A DNA stretch of 64,000 nucleotides from Incurvaria masculella. Taxonomy: Eukaryota > Arthropoda > Insecta > Lepidoptera > Incurvariidae. The notes beneath the pieces were generated by a model. The model saw nothing but the letters and a program-made list of their open reading frames with translations. It did no database searches and was not told the origin of the DNA. This document shows positions 46,354-58,275 of the stretch, piece after piece. The position numbers were made by a program, and so were the translations under genes. Location: NCBI GenBank assembly GCA_946894095.1, contig OX335647.2, positions 20,974,001 to 21,038,000 on the forward strand. Direction: 5' to 3'. Each line of letters opens with the position of its first letter. Positions within the stretch are counted from its first letter, which is position 1.

Positions 46354-46884
46354 AATCTGACCAACGTTTAGGGGTAAGGAAACGTTAGGGGTCTGGAAGA
46401 CGATTTCTCTATTTGAACGGCAGTCGCCGTGCAAAATTGTGCCTTGGCCAATGGGCAAAGAACGCATTTTTTAAAATGTTCAAATCTTAGATTTTCTGCG
46501 ACTTCACGACAGCCTTAAACGGGTCCCTTTATGGGAGGCGCGAACGCACCTGCCCCGGTTCCGGCGGGAAGCTCCCAGCGATTTGGGCAGGTGGATATTA
46601 AGGCGCATGAGTAGCCCTCAATTTAACGCGAATTTAATACTTAATGTTTTAATTTAATGTTTAGATAGTGTTTTGTGCGCAACAATGGTTTTAAAATCAA
46701 TCAAAAGTACATACATGCCTATTGGGAGGCATCTATAATGAAGCGCTAACCATTTTTTTTAAAAGAAAAACAATATTCCATCGAATAAAACATTGGGTTT
46801 GCAACTATGATTTTCGGCTTTAAAATCGAAGTCATCTTAATATGTATAACCTATAAGTATAGAACGTATAAACATTTTATCTAT
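46354..46884. other. unassigned
   Basis: Nothing recognised. Confidence 0.4.
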
Positions 46885-46965
46885 TTTTTTTGTGTATGCG
46901 GTCAGATTAGCATGGCATCAGGTGCGGCATTAGCCATCCATGTCCAATTCCATAATATAAAGTAA
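46885..46965 (+). mobile_element. SINE 3' fragment
   Basis: 'tgtatgcggtcagattagcatgg…cattagccatccatgtcc' matches the SINE 3' end. Confidence 0.6.
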
Positions 46966-48391
46966 ATTTATAAAAAAACCACACATAAATGTATGCAGTC
47001 TTCTAACTTTCCTGTGGCAAGGTTCCTAACACATCTGACTACATCCCCTATCGATGCTGATCCTCTGGGTGAGAATGTGCCAGCGCATTGGTCCACCCTT
47101 GCACTGATGTGTTTTAAAATGGTACCGTCGTCTGTTTGAATCTAGGTCCCGGACGACCTCGTTTCACTCTGGTCATCGCAATGAACAAGTGGAGTTAAAA
47201 ATAGCTTTAACACGCTCTTAACACGCTCTCGAGCGTGTAAGTTTCGTGCACTCGGGTGCGGATGCTCCTTAACGGAGTTAATGACGCGGCAACTACGTGA
47301 TGTTTGTTCGTCTGAGAACAACTCCAAGGTGACTCGTCCTGATGATTGTCGTTAGTTTCGTGCTCGGTTTCGTATTTTTTCCGTAAGTTTTAATAGATCT
47401 GTCAATTTCTCTGGATGAGACTGGTCGACCCCGAGGATTTTGGAGACCCTCCAACACCGAAGGTCTCTTTCTGTGTTTTGTCATCAGTACCATTGGGAAT
47501 GTTAATAATCATGCGGAAAGTAATCACAGATTCCCAAATATAACACTGACAGAACACTGACAGAACAGCTCGTCCTTGTGCTTCAGAATATGTGGTTCTC
47601 TCCACGGCTGAAGATGAGGTAAGGATAACATTTGGCAATGAACTTTTGTACGCAATGAAAACAAATGAATGCGCAAGGATTATGCGTCAGGAAAAGAATA
47701 AATTGTTTCATCCGAACATTGCAATACAATAATATCACCATCAGTCTGCTGCCCTGAAGAGCTTGGCAAAGCAGAGATCATAAGATATCATTCGGTACGA
47801 TCACATCATATTTCCATAACCTTTTCTGCAGACATACAACTCCGCCTGTAAATCTGTAAATCAGTTGTATTATTATTTCTTAACTACGACGATAATATCA
47901 CCTCGACATGTCTACCTAAATCTATCTACAGTTATTTCAAATTATTATCCAAAAGATTCGCACTTAACAACCAATCTAAACCCGCGTATGAATGGGCGAA
48001 TCTATGAATGGATGTAGCTGCCAGTGTGATGCAAATGGTATTGCCGCCAGATGTGTTCTGCACGAACTGGTTCCGTAAATGGCTCCCATAATCCGCGGGC
48101 CTTGTCCGCGCTCACGTGCGCCGCGCCAAGTGCCTGCGCGGACCCACTGTCCCACTGCGACGGTGCCAAGGTTAAGGGTCCCCTCATTCAACCGAGTCCC
48201 CATTCGATCGACAGCAGCGTTTGAATGACTAATGACGTAACAGCTATTTCATCTGTTTGGAAGACCCGGTGGACAAATTGGTTACAAACATTTCCAAATT
48301 TGTAGACCAGACATTTCGTATTTCCCCCAACGTGCAACCTGAGCGGCTCGTAGCCTGGCGGCTGGCATACGCTATGTACCGCGCTTAGTAT
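46966..48391. other. unassigned; GC-rich 48090-48180
   Basis: Short ORFs on the minus strand only; no family recognised. Confidence 0.4.
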
Positions 48392-48678
48392 AAAAACCGG
48401 CCATGTGCGAGTCCAACTCGCACATGAAGGGTTCCGTACCATCGTACAACATTTAACCCAAAACAATCACGTTTTTTGTGATTTTTTGTGTTTTGGACCC
48501 CCCTTTAATTTTTTTATTTGTTTATTTTACCTATTTGTTGTTATAGCGGCAAAATAAATACACACTTTGTGAAAATTTCAGCTGCCTGCCTATTACGGTT
48601 CATGAGATACATCCTTGTGACGGACGGACGGACGGACAGCGGAGGCTTATTAATAGGGTTCCGTTTTCACCCTAAAAA
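48392..48678 (+). mobile_element. GTCY-MITE
   Basis: Head, microsatellite and a shortened tail. 'taccgcgcttag.ataaaaa' occurs both just before it (48377-48396) and after it (48750-48770). Confidence 0.9.
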
Positions 48679-49938
48679 TTAGAAAGTGTTTTCGAGCAAT
48701 CCCCGTGAAAGTTCGAAGGGCACATTTAATGTGAGGAGCTGGCGCTATATACCGCGCTTAGCATAAAAAAAAGAGTACCGGAATACCTAGAACGCGTGTA
48801 CGTACGAAGTTCTCGGTACAGAATACGTGCGGCGCGTTTCCGTCTTCCTTTCGTGCGGTCGCTTCCTGCGATCTCCCCTTCCCGCTGTCGACAATGGGCG
48901 CCGATGTCCTTACCAAGGCCAGCCGGTTCGTTAGGGCCCATTCATGGATGCCGACGCGCCGCACCGCCGCCGGCATGATACCTCGCTGCTGCGCGCCACC
49001 CACTGAGTAATGAAGTACGGGAAACTCGTCCGTTAGCGGCAGAGTAGCTACTTTTTAGTGGCAATACGAACATGAATTAATAGATTATCTTTTAAATCGG
49101 AATCTCTTTCCAGTGATACAGTACTGGGGCTGAACCAGCGCGATCAAATCTGCACCAATCAGAAGTGGATGCGAAATATTCTACTCAATAAGAGCGAAGA
49201 AGGTATGATATGAATGCTGAAATAAACGCTTCTGATTGACTCAGAATTGATCGAATTCCTTCGCATATTTTCTCACATCTTTCGGAAAGAGGAACTAAAT
49301 CAAAATGTTATTTTTCTTTATATCATTTTTAGTTATTTCAATTAATATTATAATCATGACGGAAATGATTCAGTTTGTAGTTCGCTTACTTATTCGCTGA
49401 CTGATTTATTAGAGTTCTAACGACACGTAAGAACCCACGCCGTTTAGTGCAACGAGCATTCGATGTTTCGCGTCCCGAATTCGTAAGCGAACTGAATGGC
49501 TGCCGCTTCGATCCGTGTGTGTACTGAAACGTGGCTGCGCTGCCGCTAAGCAGATGACTTTCGGTCGCCACTTTCGTCCTTTTTTGCTCGACGGCGGCAC
49601 CGCTTGGCATGCGCGCCGCGTACCTCCCTCTCACAGTCTTGCGTACATTCTATTTTTTAATCATGTAGCTCATAAAGTGGTTCATACGCCTGCATCAGTT
49701 GTGGTTCATTAAATATAGTCAGTTACTTGAAGTTTTTCGCTTGTTCTGTTGCTTTTGCCCTCAACCTTAAGCTGTGCCTAGAGCATAACCTAGGGCGAGT
49801 CGCCTATTCGGGGGGAAATCCCTCAGCGTATGAAATAATTCGCAAACGATTAAATATTAAGTTACATACAGTTAAGTATATTCGCGAGCGATTGAATAGT
49901 AGGTTACATAGAGTTAAGCATATAAATTACATTAGGGC
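48679..49938. other. unassigned; GC-rich 48800-49010; repeat G 49411-49493
   Basis: Apart from the repeat G copy nothing was recognised. Confidence 0.4.
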
Positions 49939-50285
49939 TTTAAAAAAAACCGGACAAGTGCGAGTCTGTTTGGCTGAGTTCCGCACAAATGTGTTTTTAG
50001 ATTTTTATGAATGTGATATTTTGGGATTGTTTTATTTACATGTGCTGTGAGAACTTGCTTCTTGCCAAATTTCATCATTCTAGGTCAACTTGAAGTATCA
50101 TGTAGGTTTTGATTTATTTGCGAGTGTCAAAATATGCCACAACAAATATGGCCGTATATTTTAATCGCGTTAACTTAGAAGTTTGATTTGTTTACAGCTC
50201 CAAGAGATCCACGCGCTTCTGTGCGGCCTTTACAGACAGACAGACGGACAACGAGGCGATACTATAATTTCCCTTTAAGGAACGG
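49939..50285 (+). mobile_element. repeat H, GTCY-MITE-related
   Basis: It begins 'aaaaccggacaagtgcgagtc' like the GTCY-MITE but has a different interior ('gcgagtgtcaaaatatg') and a (CAGA)n tract near the end. An inverse copy lies at 52985-53185. Confidence 0.65.
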
Positions 50286-50439
50286 ATCTCTATAAATACC
50301 CGCTTCTTCTCAAATAGGTTATTTTGAAAAAAAAAATTTACATGCGTTTTACTTATACATAAAATACTTTTGGATCGAATTGCTTTTTGCAATGTCACCT
50401 TTTAGCATGCTATTGTCAGCTTCCTCGTCGCAACATCTC

Positions 50440-50515
50440 AGCTTGCTATCATCGGGGCTAAGCAACTATGGGCGCGGTCGGGCTCTGGATGATGAGATGA
50501 GGTGTGAGAGCCCGT
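50440..50515 (+). mobile_element. possible decayed 5S-type SINE head
   Basis: 'gctaagcaactatgggcgcggtc…ctggatgatgag' parallels the 5S-like block at 56262-56310. No SINE body follows. Confidence 0.4.
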
Positions 50516-50984
50516 GTTTGGAACATCGCAAGAAATCATCATACATTTAATATACATATCTACCCGCAGTGATGTAGGTATATAACCGGCATGCATAGGT
50601 ACTTAGGTTATGGTGGGTACTTTTTGCCCGACCACTCATTAGTGGCGGGGACCTGTGTCAGCCCACGCGGCGTGTGCGACGACGCATCCGTTTGCTTTTT
50701 CACAGCATATCTTAAACCATGGATCCTCGCGTGATTAGATAAATACCCAGTTGGAAATGATAAGTGTGGACAGATTCGATGAAGACTTTCTATTCTAACG
50801 GCAATTTCTTTAATCAAAATCAAACAGTTACACAGAAAACAATGACACAGAAAACAATGACACAGCTATTGTGTAAAAATTGCTAATTTGATAATTAAGA
50901 GTCACATTTTTGACGAATGCATTTTTTTGTTCGAACAAATAAGTAATTGTTTTATCATCAATGTTATTTTATTGTTACTTTTTA

Positions 50985-51015
50985 TTAAAAGAGCGAAGCT
51001 GAGTACCGCAGCTAG
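50985..51015 (+). mobile_element. Helitron 3' terminus
   Basis: 'agcgaagctgagtaccgcag' then CTAG followed by T. The upstream extent is unclear. 51016-51552 was not recognised apart from a GC-rich patch at 51085-51180. Confidence 0.5.
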
Positions 51016-51552
51016 TAGAAAAATATGTAATTATAATTATTGCAGAGCCTCTCGATTCTGTGTGCGCTCTAGTCATCGCTGAGCTTCCGGCCGACAACGT
51101 GACACCACCACCGGTGCGGTGTGACAGCTAGCGGCGCGCATGCGCAGCCACGTGTCCTTGGAAATTGCGCTGCCTGACCGCCATTGTTTTTATTGCGATT
51201 ATTGTGTGTAAACTGACAGCATAATAAAAAAACGGTTAAGCGTGAACGTTATCACGTGCCCAGGGTCCCGTCACTGTCACAACTCCATGCAAAATTACCG
51301 TTTCAGAAATCTAGCTTTCTCTCAAAAGTATGACGATTTGAGTAACAGTAATTAGTTGGTGCACAACTACATAAGTGTACCTATATTGGTAATTTATTTC
51401 AGAACTTTCATAAAATCGTTATAAGGAGAAAAATTCTAGTCAAAATGCGTGTTACAGACAGACACCAGAGCCCGACCATAAGGGTCCCCTCTTCCGCTTT
51501 TAGTGACGGGACCCCTAAATCCCGTGCAAACGGTCGATTTCTTTTTAGACAA

Positions 51553-52080
51553 TTAAGGGGTCCCTTCCCGGCGGGACTAACTCATTCGCGGGCACGGTAC
51601 AAAACCGTGCTATTCCTATGTTTCAAAGAAAAAGACAGGCTCCGTGATGAGGAGGATGCAACATGTCCACAAAGCAGACAATGCACATAGGGTTTGATTT
51701 GGTAAGATTTAAGAAAATTTTAATTACAAAACGACTTATAGCTAAAAGTAAACCACGACCGCTGTAGTCAAAAATCGAATAAAAACTAAATTGATTATAA
51801 ATTTTCATGAAACGATCTACAATCTTTTTTTAATATGTATAGATTTGATCGTTGAGTAATCCACCTCCAAAGTTATCGTACAAAACACGCGAAAAATTCG
51901 AACTTTCAGACCTTATAACTTTGAAACCAATGTATACCATAGTGCAATTCCAATGGTCATCAGTTCTAGTTCGATCAAATAAAGTTATTTTGACTAAAAC
52001 ATTGGATCTCTGACAAGAAATATGGGCGTGATCTTCTTTCCCCATTTGTATGGGGAGTTGAGCAGGATGGCCCACCTTAA
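51553..52080 (-). mobile_element. TTAA-A MITE, diverged
   Basis: 528 bp between TTAA copies. The left terminus has changed ('ttaaggggtcccttcccgg'). It is the most diverged full-length copy. Confidence 0.88.
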
Positions 52081-52299
52081 TATATTTTATTTGCATATTT
52101 ACCTCTCAATATCTAATTTTCCAATGGAACTCGTAGACACAATAAAATCCCCCTATTATTTAATGAGGACATTTAAGTTCGCTTAGAAATCGATAGATAT
52201 CGTCTTAAAAAGTTCCCAGAGAATATTGCCCTTTCTGGGTGCGTGTAATGGGATCACTCATCTTTGCGCTGATAATCGTACGCAAGCCAGGGCAACTCT

Positions 52300-52465
52300 A
52301 AGCCTCGGTTGCACGAAGAAACGACTGAGTTAATCAATGTTCAAACACGTCACTTTTAGTGAACCGCATAGAGTTTCTTCTATACTGTCCACACAAAGTA
52401 ACGTGTTTGATCATACTTTGACGTTGATTTTGATTTTTGTCCTTTCGTGCACTCGGCCCTAAGAC
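52300..52465 (-). mobile_element. short MITE (family E), complete
   Basis: It runs from 'taagcctcggttgcacgaag' to 'gtgcactcggccctaag'. Confidence 0.78.
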
Positions 52466-52631
52466 ATGAGTCAAATTCATAAAACACTCTTCGTGAAAGT
52501 TGCGGTATGTCATGACCCGTATCGGGGACGACGTAGCCACAGTTGGCTACGTGTAACGCCTTCATTATGACGAATAAATGAAAGTCGTTAACGTTTGTTT
52601 CATAAAGTTTTTCCATTCGGTTGGGACGAAA

Positions 52632-52930
52632 CTTTTTAGGGTTCCGTACCCAAAGGGTAAAAACGGAACCCTATTACTAAACCTCCGCTGTCCGTCCGTC
52701 CGTCCGTCTGTCACAGAGCTGTATCTCATGAACCGTAATAGGTAGGCAGCTGAAATATTCACAGCGTGTGTATTTATTTTGCCGCTATAACAACAAATAG
52801 GTAAAATAAAATAATAATAAAAATTAAAGGGCGGTCCCATACAAAAAACGTGTTTTTTTTTGTGTTAAATCTTGTATGATCGTACGGAACCCTTCGTGTG
52901 CAAGTCCGACTCGCACTTGGCCGGTTTTTT
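52632..52930 (-). mobile_element. GTCY-MITE, complete
   Basis: All blocks are present; three GTCC units followed by GTCT. Confidence 0.92.
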
Positions 52931-52984
52931 CAGTCTATAATCCTTTGGAGATGTAAAAAAATCAACCTTCTAATCTAAGTCAAC

Positions 52985-53185
52985 GCGATCAAAAAATACG
53001 GCCATATTTGCCGTATGTTTTGACACTCGCAAATACATCAAAACGGGACAAGTAAAGGAAAACATCCGGAATTGTTGATTTGTGCTTGTATGACATAAAA
53101 AAATCCTGGGTTTGACGAACTATCTTCATACAATTTTGTACGGAACTTTCGGTGCCCGAGTACCGCACTTTTTCGTGGTGGACAA
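52985..53185 (-). mobile_element. repeat H, fragment
   Basis: Inverse of 49939-50285, including 'tacggccatatttgccgta' and 'gacactcgcaaatacatc'. Confidence 0.6.
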
Positions 53186-53190
53186 ACTAA

Positions 53191-53750
53191 TAGACTAGGA
53201 GGTCACGACAAAAATGGTAACGATAACGTAAATGGCTGAAACTGGGTTCACGGGATAAAGACCAACCCTCTGAAGCGAAATGTGTCAGCCTGCCTATTCC
53301 AAGTGGTTGCGTTACGTAGATAAGGCGCCTGAAAAAGTACTTATGGTGACAAAAAATATATATGATAAGGTAAATGAATGCAAATGACGAAGCATGAAAG
53401 TATCAATACATACTTGCTTAGCAATGCAAAAACGGAACAAATCTTTGGTTGCATTTCATAGTTATAGACGATTTAGGTTTCAGATATAACTTTAGGTATA
53501 TTTAAGTATTTAATCAAAAAATCGACTGGCTATTGTTGTATAATTAATAGGTATCAATGTTTCTATACAATCAGTATATTCATCAGCAGGCACATACCAA
53601 CATCTGTTATATAAAGCCAATCTAGATAACGCAACCATTTGGCATGGGCAGACCGACATATTTAGCAACAGAGGGTTGGTCTCTAACATGTGAACCCAGA
53701 TTCAGCCATTTACCTTATCGTGACCAAAAATGTCGTGACCTCCCGGAATA
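53191..53750 (+). mobile_element. TA-MITE, foldback, complete
   Basis: 560 bp including flanking TA. Best-preserved inverted arms of the three copies. Confidence 0.88.
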
Positions 53751-54140
53751 TAATGTCTTCAACATTGAACATTACTTCCGCCAAATTGATGCATTTAGCT
53801 GCATGTGGTTTCAACAGGAGATTCTCTAATGACCGATGTTTGTATGTAGTTAAAAAGTTTAATCGCCCCGAGGCAGACTCATTGCTATAAAGTAATTTAT
53901 TCTAATCAATCTAAGTGTACATACTCCGGATAATCCATGTCCGCTAGCGAACGAGACGCGGGCGGCTAAGCGTGGAAATGATGCGTGCGTCATATCCTGT
54001 AGCAGGAGATGCAATCCTATTGAAAAGCTCCTAACCGATATGTATTTCAATTCCGGAAACAGCACGGTTCCTGTTGCCGCATAGAAAAGATATCCTGAAT
54101 GGTTGCTGGATACAGTTTGCCCTTTGAGATAAGCAAAACT
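53751..54140. other. unassigned
   Basis: Nothing recognised. Confidence 0.4.
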
Positions 54141-54423
54141 AAAAACCGGTCAAGTGCGAGTTGGACTCGTACACGAAGGGTTCCGTACCATCGTACAGGA
54201 TTTTCTTAAAAAAAAAACGTTTTTTATTATTTTATAATGTTACCTATTTGTTGTTATAGCGGCAAAATAAATACATACTCTGTAAAAATTTTAGCTTCCT
54301 ACCTGTTACGGTTTATGAGATACAGCCCTGTGACAGACGGATGGACGGACGGACGGACGGACGGACACCGGAGGCTTAGTAATAGGGTTCCGTTTTTACC
54401 CTTTGGGTACGGAACCCTAAAAA
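54141..54423 (+). mobile_element. GTCY-MITE, complete
   Basis: Head, five GGAC units, tail. Confidence 0.92.
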
Positions 54424-54698
54424 TCTATAGACGCTGCAACATTATTCGGCGAAGACTTAGCGCTCATAATTTTGAGCGACGTGTGAATACTCCCCGGCTT
54501 CTCCTTCTACGTCTGAGAGCCAAACTTTTTAAATTTTGATACTATTTGAATGATCAAACTCCACCATAATAAAACTCACCGCCGCTCACACCGCGATTCG
54601 CGACTGATTACGAGTTCAAACGAATCGACGTAATATTGATGAGCTCCCGGTCATCCCTCACTAATGCGCAACGAATCCATTGCTTTCAATGGGTCATT

Positions 54699-55190
54699 TT
54701 TAACACGCTTTTATTTTTAACACGCTTTTATATTAGCTTGGGTTGTATCTATGTATGTATCTATGTAACGGAATCTTTGAACTTAATTTTCACCGGTTTC
54801 CAGAAGTCGGATTAATTTGAAACTTTGCACACGTATCAAGGACCGATGACAATGCAATAATTTCATAACAGTTTCCCATTATCCTTATTAAGACCGCCAG
54901 GATTAATAAATTCTTTTATTAACACGCTTTTATTAGCTTGGGTTGTATGTATCTATGTATGTAATCGAATCTTTGAGATTAATTAACACGATTTTAGTAG
55001 CTTGGGTTGTATGTATCTATGTATGTAATGGAATCTTTGAGATAAATTTTCACCAGTTTCCAGAAGTCTGATTAATGTGAAACTTTGCATACGTATCAAG
55101 GACCGATGACAATGCAATAATTTCATAACAGTTTCCCATTATCCTTATTAGGACTGTCAGGATTAATAAATTATTTTATAGATCCTCTGT
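54699..55190 (+). repeat. two long and one short tandem unit
   Basis: Units begin 'aacacgcttttatattagcttggg' (54715), 'aacacgcttttattagc' (54920) and 'aacacgattttagtagc' (54983). The first and third continue through 'caccggtttccagaagtc' to 'aggattaataaatt'. Each contains a TATGTATC microsatellite. Confidence 0.85.
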
Positions 55191-56216
55191 AGTGGAGTAA
55201 AAGAGACAGAGCTAGCGCGCGATCTGCGCATGCCTGCAGTTTCTGACTTACTCTTTCGCTCGGGCACTTGGTACTAACTATGCAGTGTAGAGACTCTGTA
55301 CACTCCATACTTGGTACAGTACAACGGAGGCAAAAAAGTTTTCAGGGTAATTGCGTTCTCACCTTGTTCATTCTTTATGCATGTGTAGGTACTAGTCGTG
55401 GGCGTTTCCACTGGTTTTCGAAAACGTTAGTAACTGTTAATGCTGATGCCGATAGCCGTTAGCGGAAACGGTTTCAAAAAGAAATGAAAGAAAACTCCCT
55501 CTCCCTTCTTTTCCCTTTTTTTTTTGGCTGGACATGAATGGGTATAATGACATCTAGCACGGTTCGATCATCTCACATGAATTCTGAATCTCGAGTGCAG
55601 TGACCTGTATTCAAAAATCAAGAAGAAGAAGAGAAAAAATCCAAAAATCAAGAATGAGGTTTTGTTACTATGTAATTATCGCAAACAATTAAGAAGTCAG
55701 ACAAAACTTTTTATCCTCGACAAAATAATCCCCAGAAATAATATATCACAAATGATATATGCCTATTAGCATTTAGAAATACTAATCGTGACTTTTTCTA
55801 TAAGCAAACCACAACGGCGGTCGTTAAGAATGTAGCCCCTCTTCGACTACAGTGCGCACTGCGCGCGCGCATTACAGTTTCGGCGGTAACCCCAGTTGCG
55901 AGAGTCGCCGGCTACAAGCCGCAACGAAGTAATTATTAATATTACTACCTATTACTCGTAACCCCAGTTACGAGAGTCGCCGGCTTCAAGCCGGTTACGG
56001 CTACATTGCGCGAGCGAGACAGTCGCGGCTGGCGGGTCGTTGCGTCTAGACGCCTCGCAACCTACGGGCTTTCGTTGGCGCGCCGCGTGCGCGATCCAGT
56101 GCGCTACAAGAAACTTGTAGCGGCCATACTGCTCGGCGTAAAATAAATACTTCGTTTTTACACTAGTAACAGTTTACAAACCCATTTCTCATTTCTCGTC
56201 CCACGACTAGTAGGTA
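55191..56216. other. unassigned; GC-rich block with duplicated motif
   Basis: 'gtaaccccagttgcgag' and 'agtcgccggct' occur at 55886-55920 and again at 55958-55992. 'ctacaag' and 'cttgtag' form a small hairpin at 56103-56119. No gene was recognised. Confidence 0.45.
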
Positions 56217-56600
56217 CAGCCTCAGTGGCCCAGTGGCGCGACACTTCGGCGATCGCTCTCCGAAGTTAAGCAACGCTGGGTGCGGTCTGGTCTTGGATGG
56301 GTGACCATTCGACCGTTGAGAGAGGCTGGCCGTGGTTCGGATTCCACGTTAAGCTGTAGGTCCCCTTCCTTACTTACTAGGTGGTAGGGTTTATCCCGCC
56401 CGGGTTGGTACCATCGCTTTGGATGAACGATGGTCGAAGCGGCAATGAAAATTGTCCGTGTTTTCCATCCAGTTCAATGTAGCCGTGCAATATAAGGAAG
56501 GTCCTGGCATGGCACCTAGTTCCCATGTGGTGTGTTGGGCTAATACCATGACAGAACGTGTGGTATTAGCCATTCATGTCCAGTCACATAAAAAAATAAT
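56217..56600 (+). mobile_element. 5S-headed SINE, complete
   Basis: The head (56217-56330) carries the 5S rRNA internal-promoter block ('ccgaagttaagcaacg', 'ggatgggtgacc'). The body follows to 'gtcacataaaaaaataa'. It is the reference copy for the family in this window. Confidence 0.88.
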
Positions 56601-56680
56601 AGTTTAAAAAAACAAAAAAAACACGCTTTTATAGCTAACCGAACTAAAAAATAGAAAATAATTTTTAATTTTAAAGAGTT

Positions 56681-56816
56681 TTAACGTGGAATCCGAACCA
56701 CGGCCAGCCTCTCTCAACGGTCGAATGGTCACCCATCCAAGACCAGACCGGACCCAGCGTTGCTTAACTTCGGAGAGCGATCGCCGAAGTGTCGCGCCAC
56801 TGGGCCACTGAGGCTG
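56681..56816 (-). mobile_element. second 5S SINE head, inverted
   Basis: This is the exact inverse of 56217-56352 with one mismatch over 136 bp. It stops abruptly in the body start. Confidence 0.92.
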
Positions 56817-57006
56817 ACAAGGCTGTCATAAAACACATCCGTCTCTCCGCAATTCGAGTCTTGAGGTGTCTCGCAGAGTCGACGTTATCGACATTTTAAA
56901 AGAATCAAAACGAAATCAAAACGTTTCTTCACACATATATCTGTTCCACCTATTTACCTTTTAATTTGTCCGTACTTGTGTTTTACTGTAACGCTAACAA
57001 TAATTT

Positions 57007-57194
57007 TAAAAAACCGGCCAAGTGCGAGTCGGACTCGTACACGAAGGGTTCCGTACCATCGTACAAGATTTAACACAAATAAATCAGGTTTTTTGTATTG
57101 GACCCTCCTTTAATTTTTTATTTATTTTACCTATTTGCTGTTATAGCGGCAAAATAAATACACACTCTGTGTAAAAATGAGTGTGTATTTATTT
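57007..57194 (+). mobile_element. GTCY-MITE, truncated in a hairpin
   Basis: It has a normal head and 'gcggcaaaataaatacacactc', then the 16-bp inverse (57179-57194) where the rest of the element should be. Confidence 0.85.
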
Positions 57195-57551
57195 GTACGC
57201 AAAACGTTTCCTATTAAACTGCATGCTATGTTTTAGCCTTTTTAGTCCTGTTTTTACACTTTTAGTTGCACAATTTCGGCGTTGTGTCGCAATTAACCAG
57301 TCAGACCTGTAGTGACCACAGACTCAAATGAAAATGGATATGCATATACGGGTCTTTAGGACGTACTCTATGTGGCACGGGAGGAAAATCTGATTGCGCA
57401 TCTTGTAGTTTTAGGTTATGTCGATGGTCGACGTATTTCGGGACTCGATCGGCGGCAATTCGTCACGATTTGCGTATGCAAATGGAGGTTCGGTGAATGC
57501 AGTGCGCGCTCGTAGCGGTATTTTGTCGGTCGCGACAGGAAGGCGGGGCCA
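57195..57551. other. unassigned
   Basis: Nothing recognised. Confidence 0.4.
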
Positions 57552-58275
57552 TTAATCTCCGCGACTTCCAGTGGTAACGCTTATAGACCACCGTCGATGG
57601 CCGTGCAACGCAACGTGACCACACATGCGCTCTGACGGAATACAGTTCAGAATTCCTGACGTCCAACTGGTATGTAGGACGCCGATCCAGGACCAAACGT
57701 ACCTGTACTGGCATATATATATATAGTATAACAAAATTAATCTCCGCGACTTCCAGTGGTAACGCTTTTAGCCCACCGTCGATGGCCGTGCAACGCAACG
57801 TGACCACACATACGCTCTGACGGAATACAGTTCAGAATTCCTGACGTCCAACTGGTATGTAGGACGCCGCTCCAGGACTAAACGTACCTGTACTGGCATA
57901 TATATATAGTATAACAAATTTAATCTCCGTGACTTCCAGTGGTAACGCTTATAGACCACCGTCGATGGCCGTGCAACGCAACGTGACCACACATGCACTT
58001 CGACGGAATACAGTTCAGAATTCCTGACGTCCAACTGGTATGTAGGACGCCGCTCCAGGACTAAACGTACCTGTACTGGCATATATATATAGTATAACAA
58101 ATTTAATCTCCGTGACTTCCAGTGGTAACGCTTATAGACCACCGTCGATGGCCGTGCAACGCAACGTGACCACACATGCACTTCGACGGAATACAGTTCA
58201 GAATTCCTGACGTCCAACTGGTATGTAGGACGCCGCTCCAGGACCAAACGTACCTGTCCTCGCATATAAATAACA
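57552..58275 (-). repeat. tandem repeat, four units of about 183 bp
   Basis: Units start at 'ttaatctccg.gacttccag' (57552, 57737, 57920, 58103). Each ends with a (TA)n stretch. Periods are 185, 183 and 183. On the minus strand the last three units stay open as one 177-residue frame (57768-58301) of 61-residue repeats (…RPTYQLDVRNSELYSV…). I do not recognise the protein, and it may be a by-product of period and stop-free composition. A SINE fragment (58283-58320) adjoins. Confidence 0.9.

Noticed and set aside
56217..56330. 5S rRNA gene
   Set aside because: Only the internal-promoter region resembles 5S rRNA, and it is fused to a SINE body.
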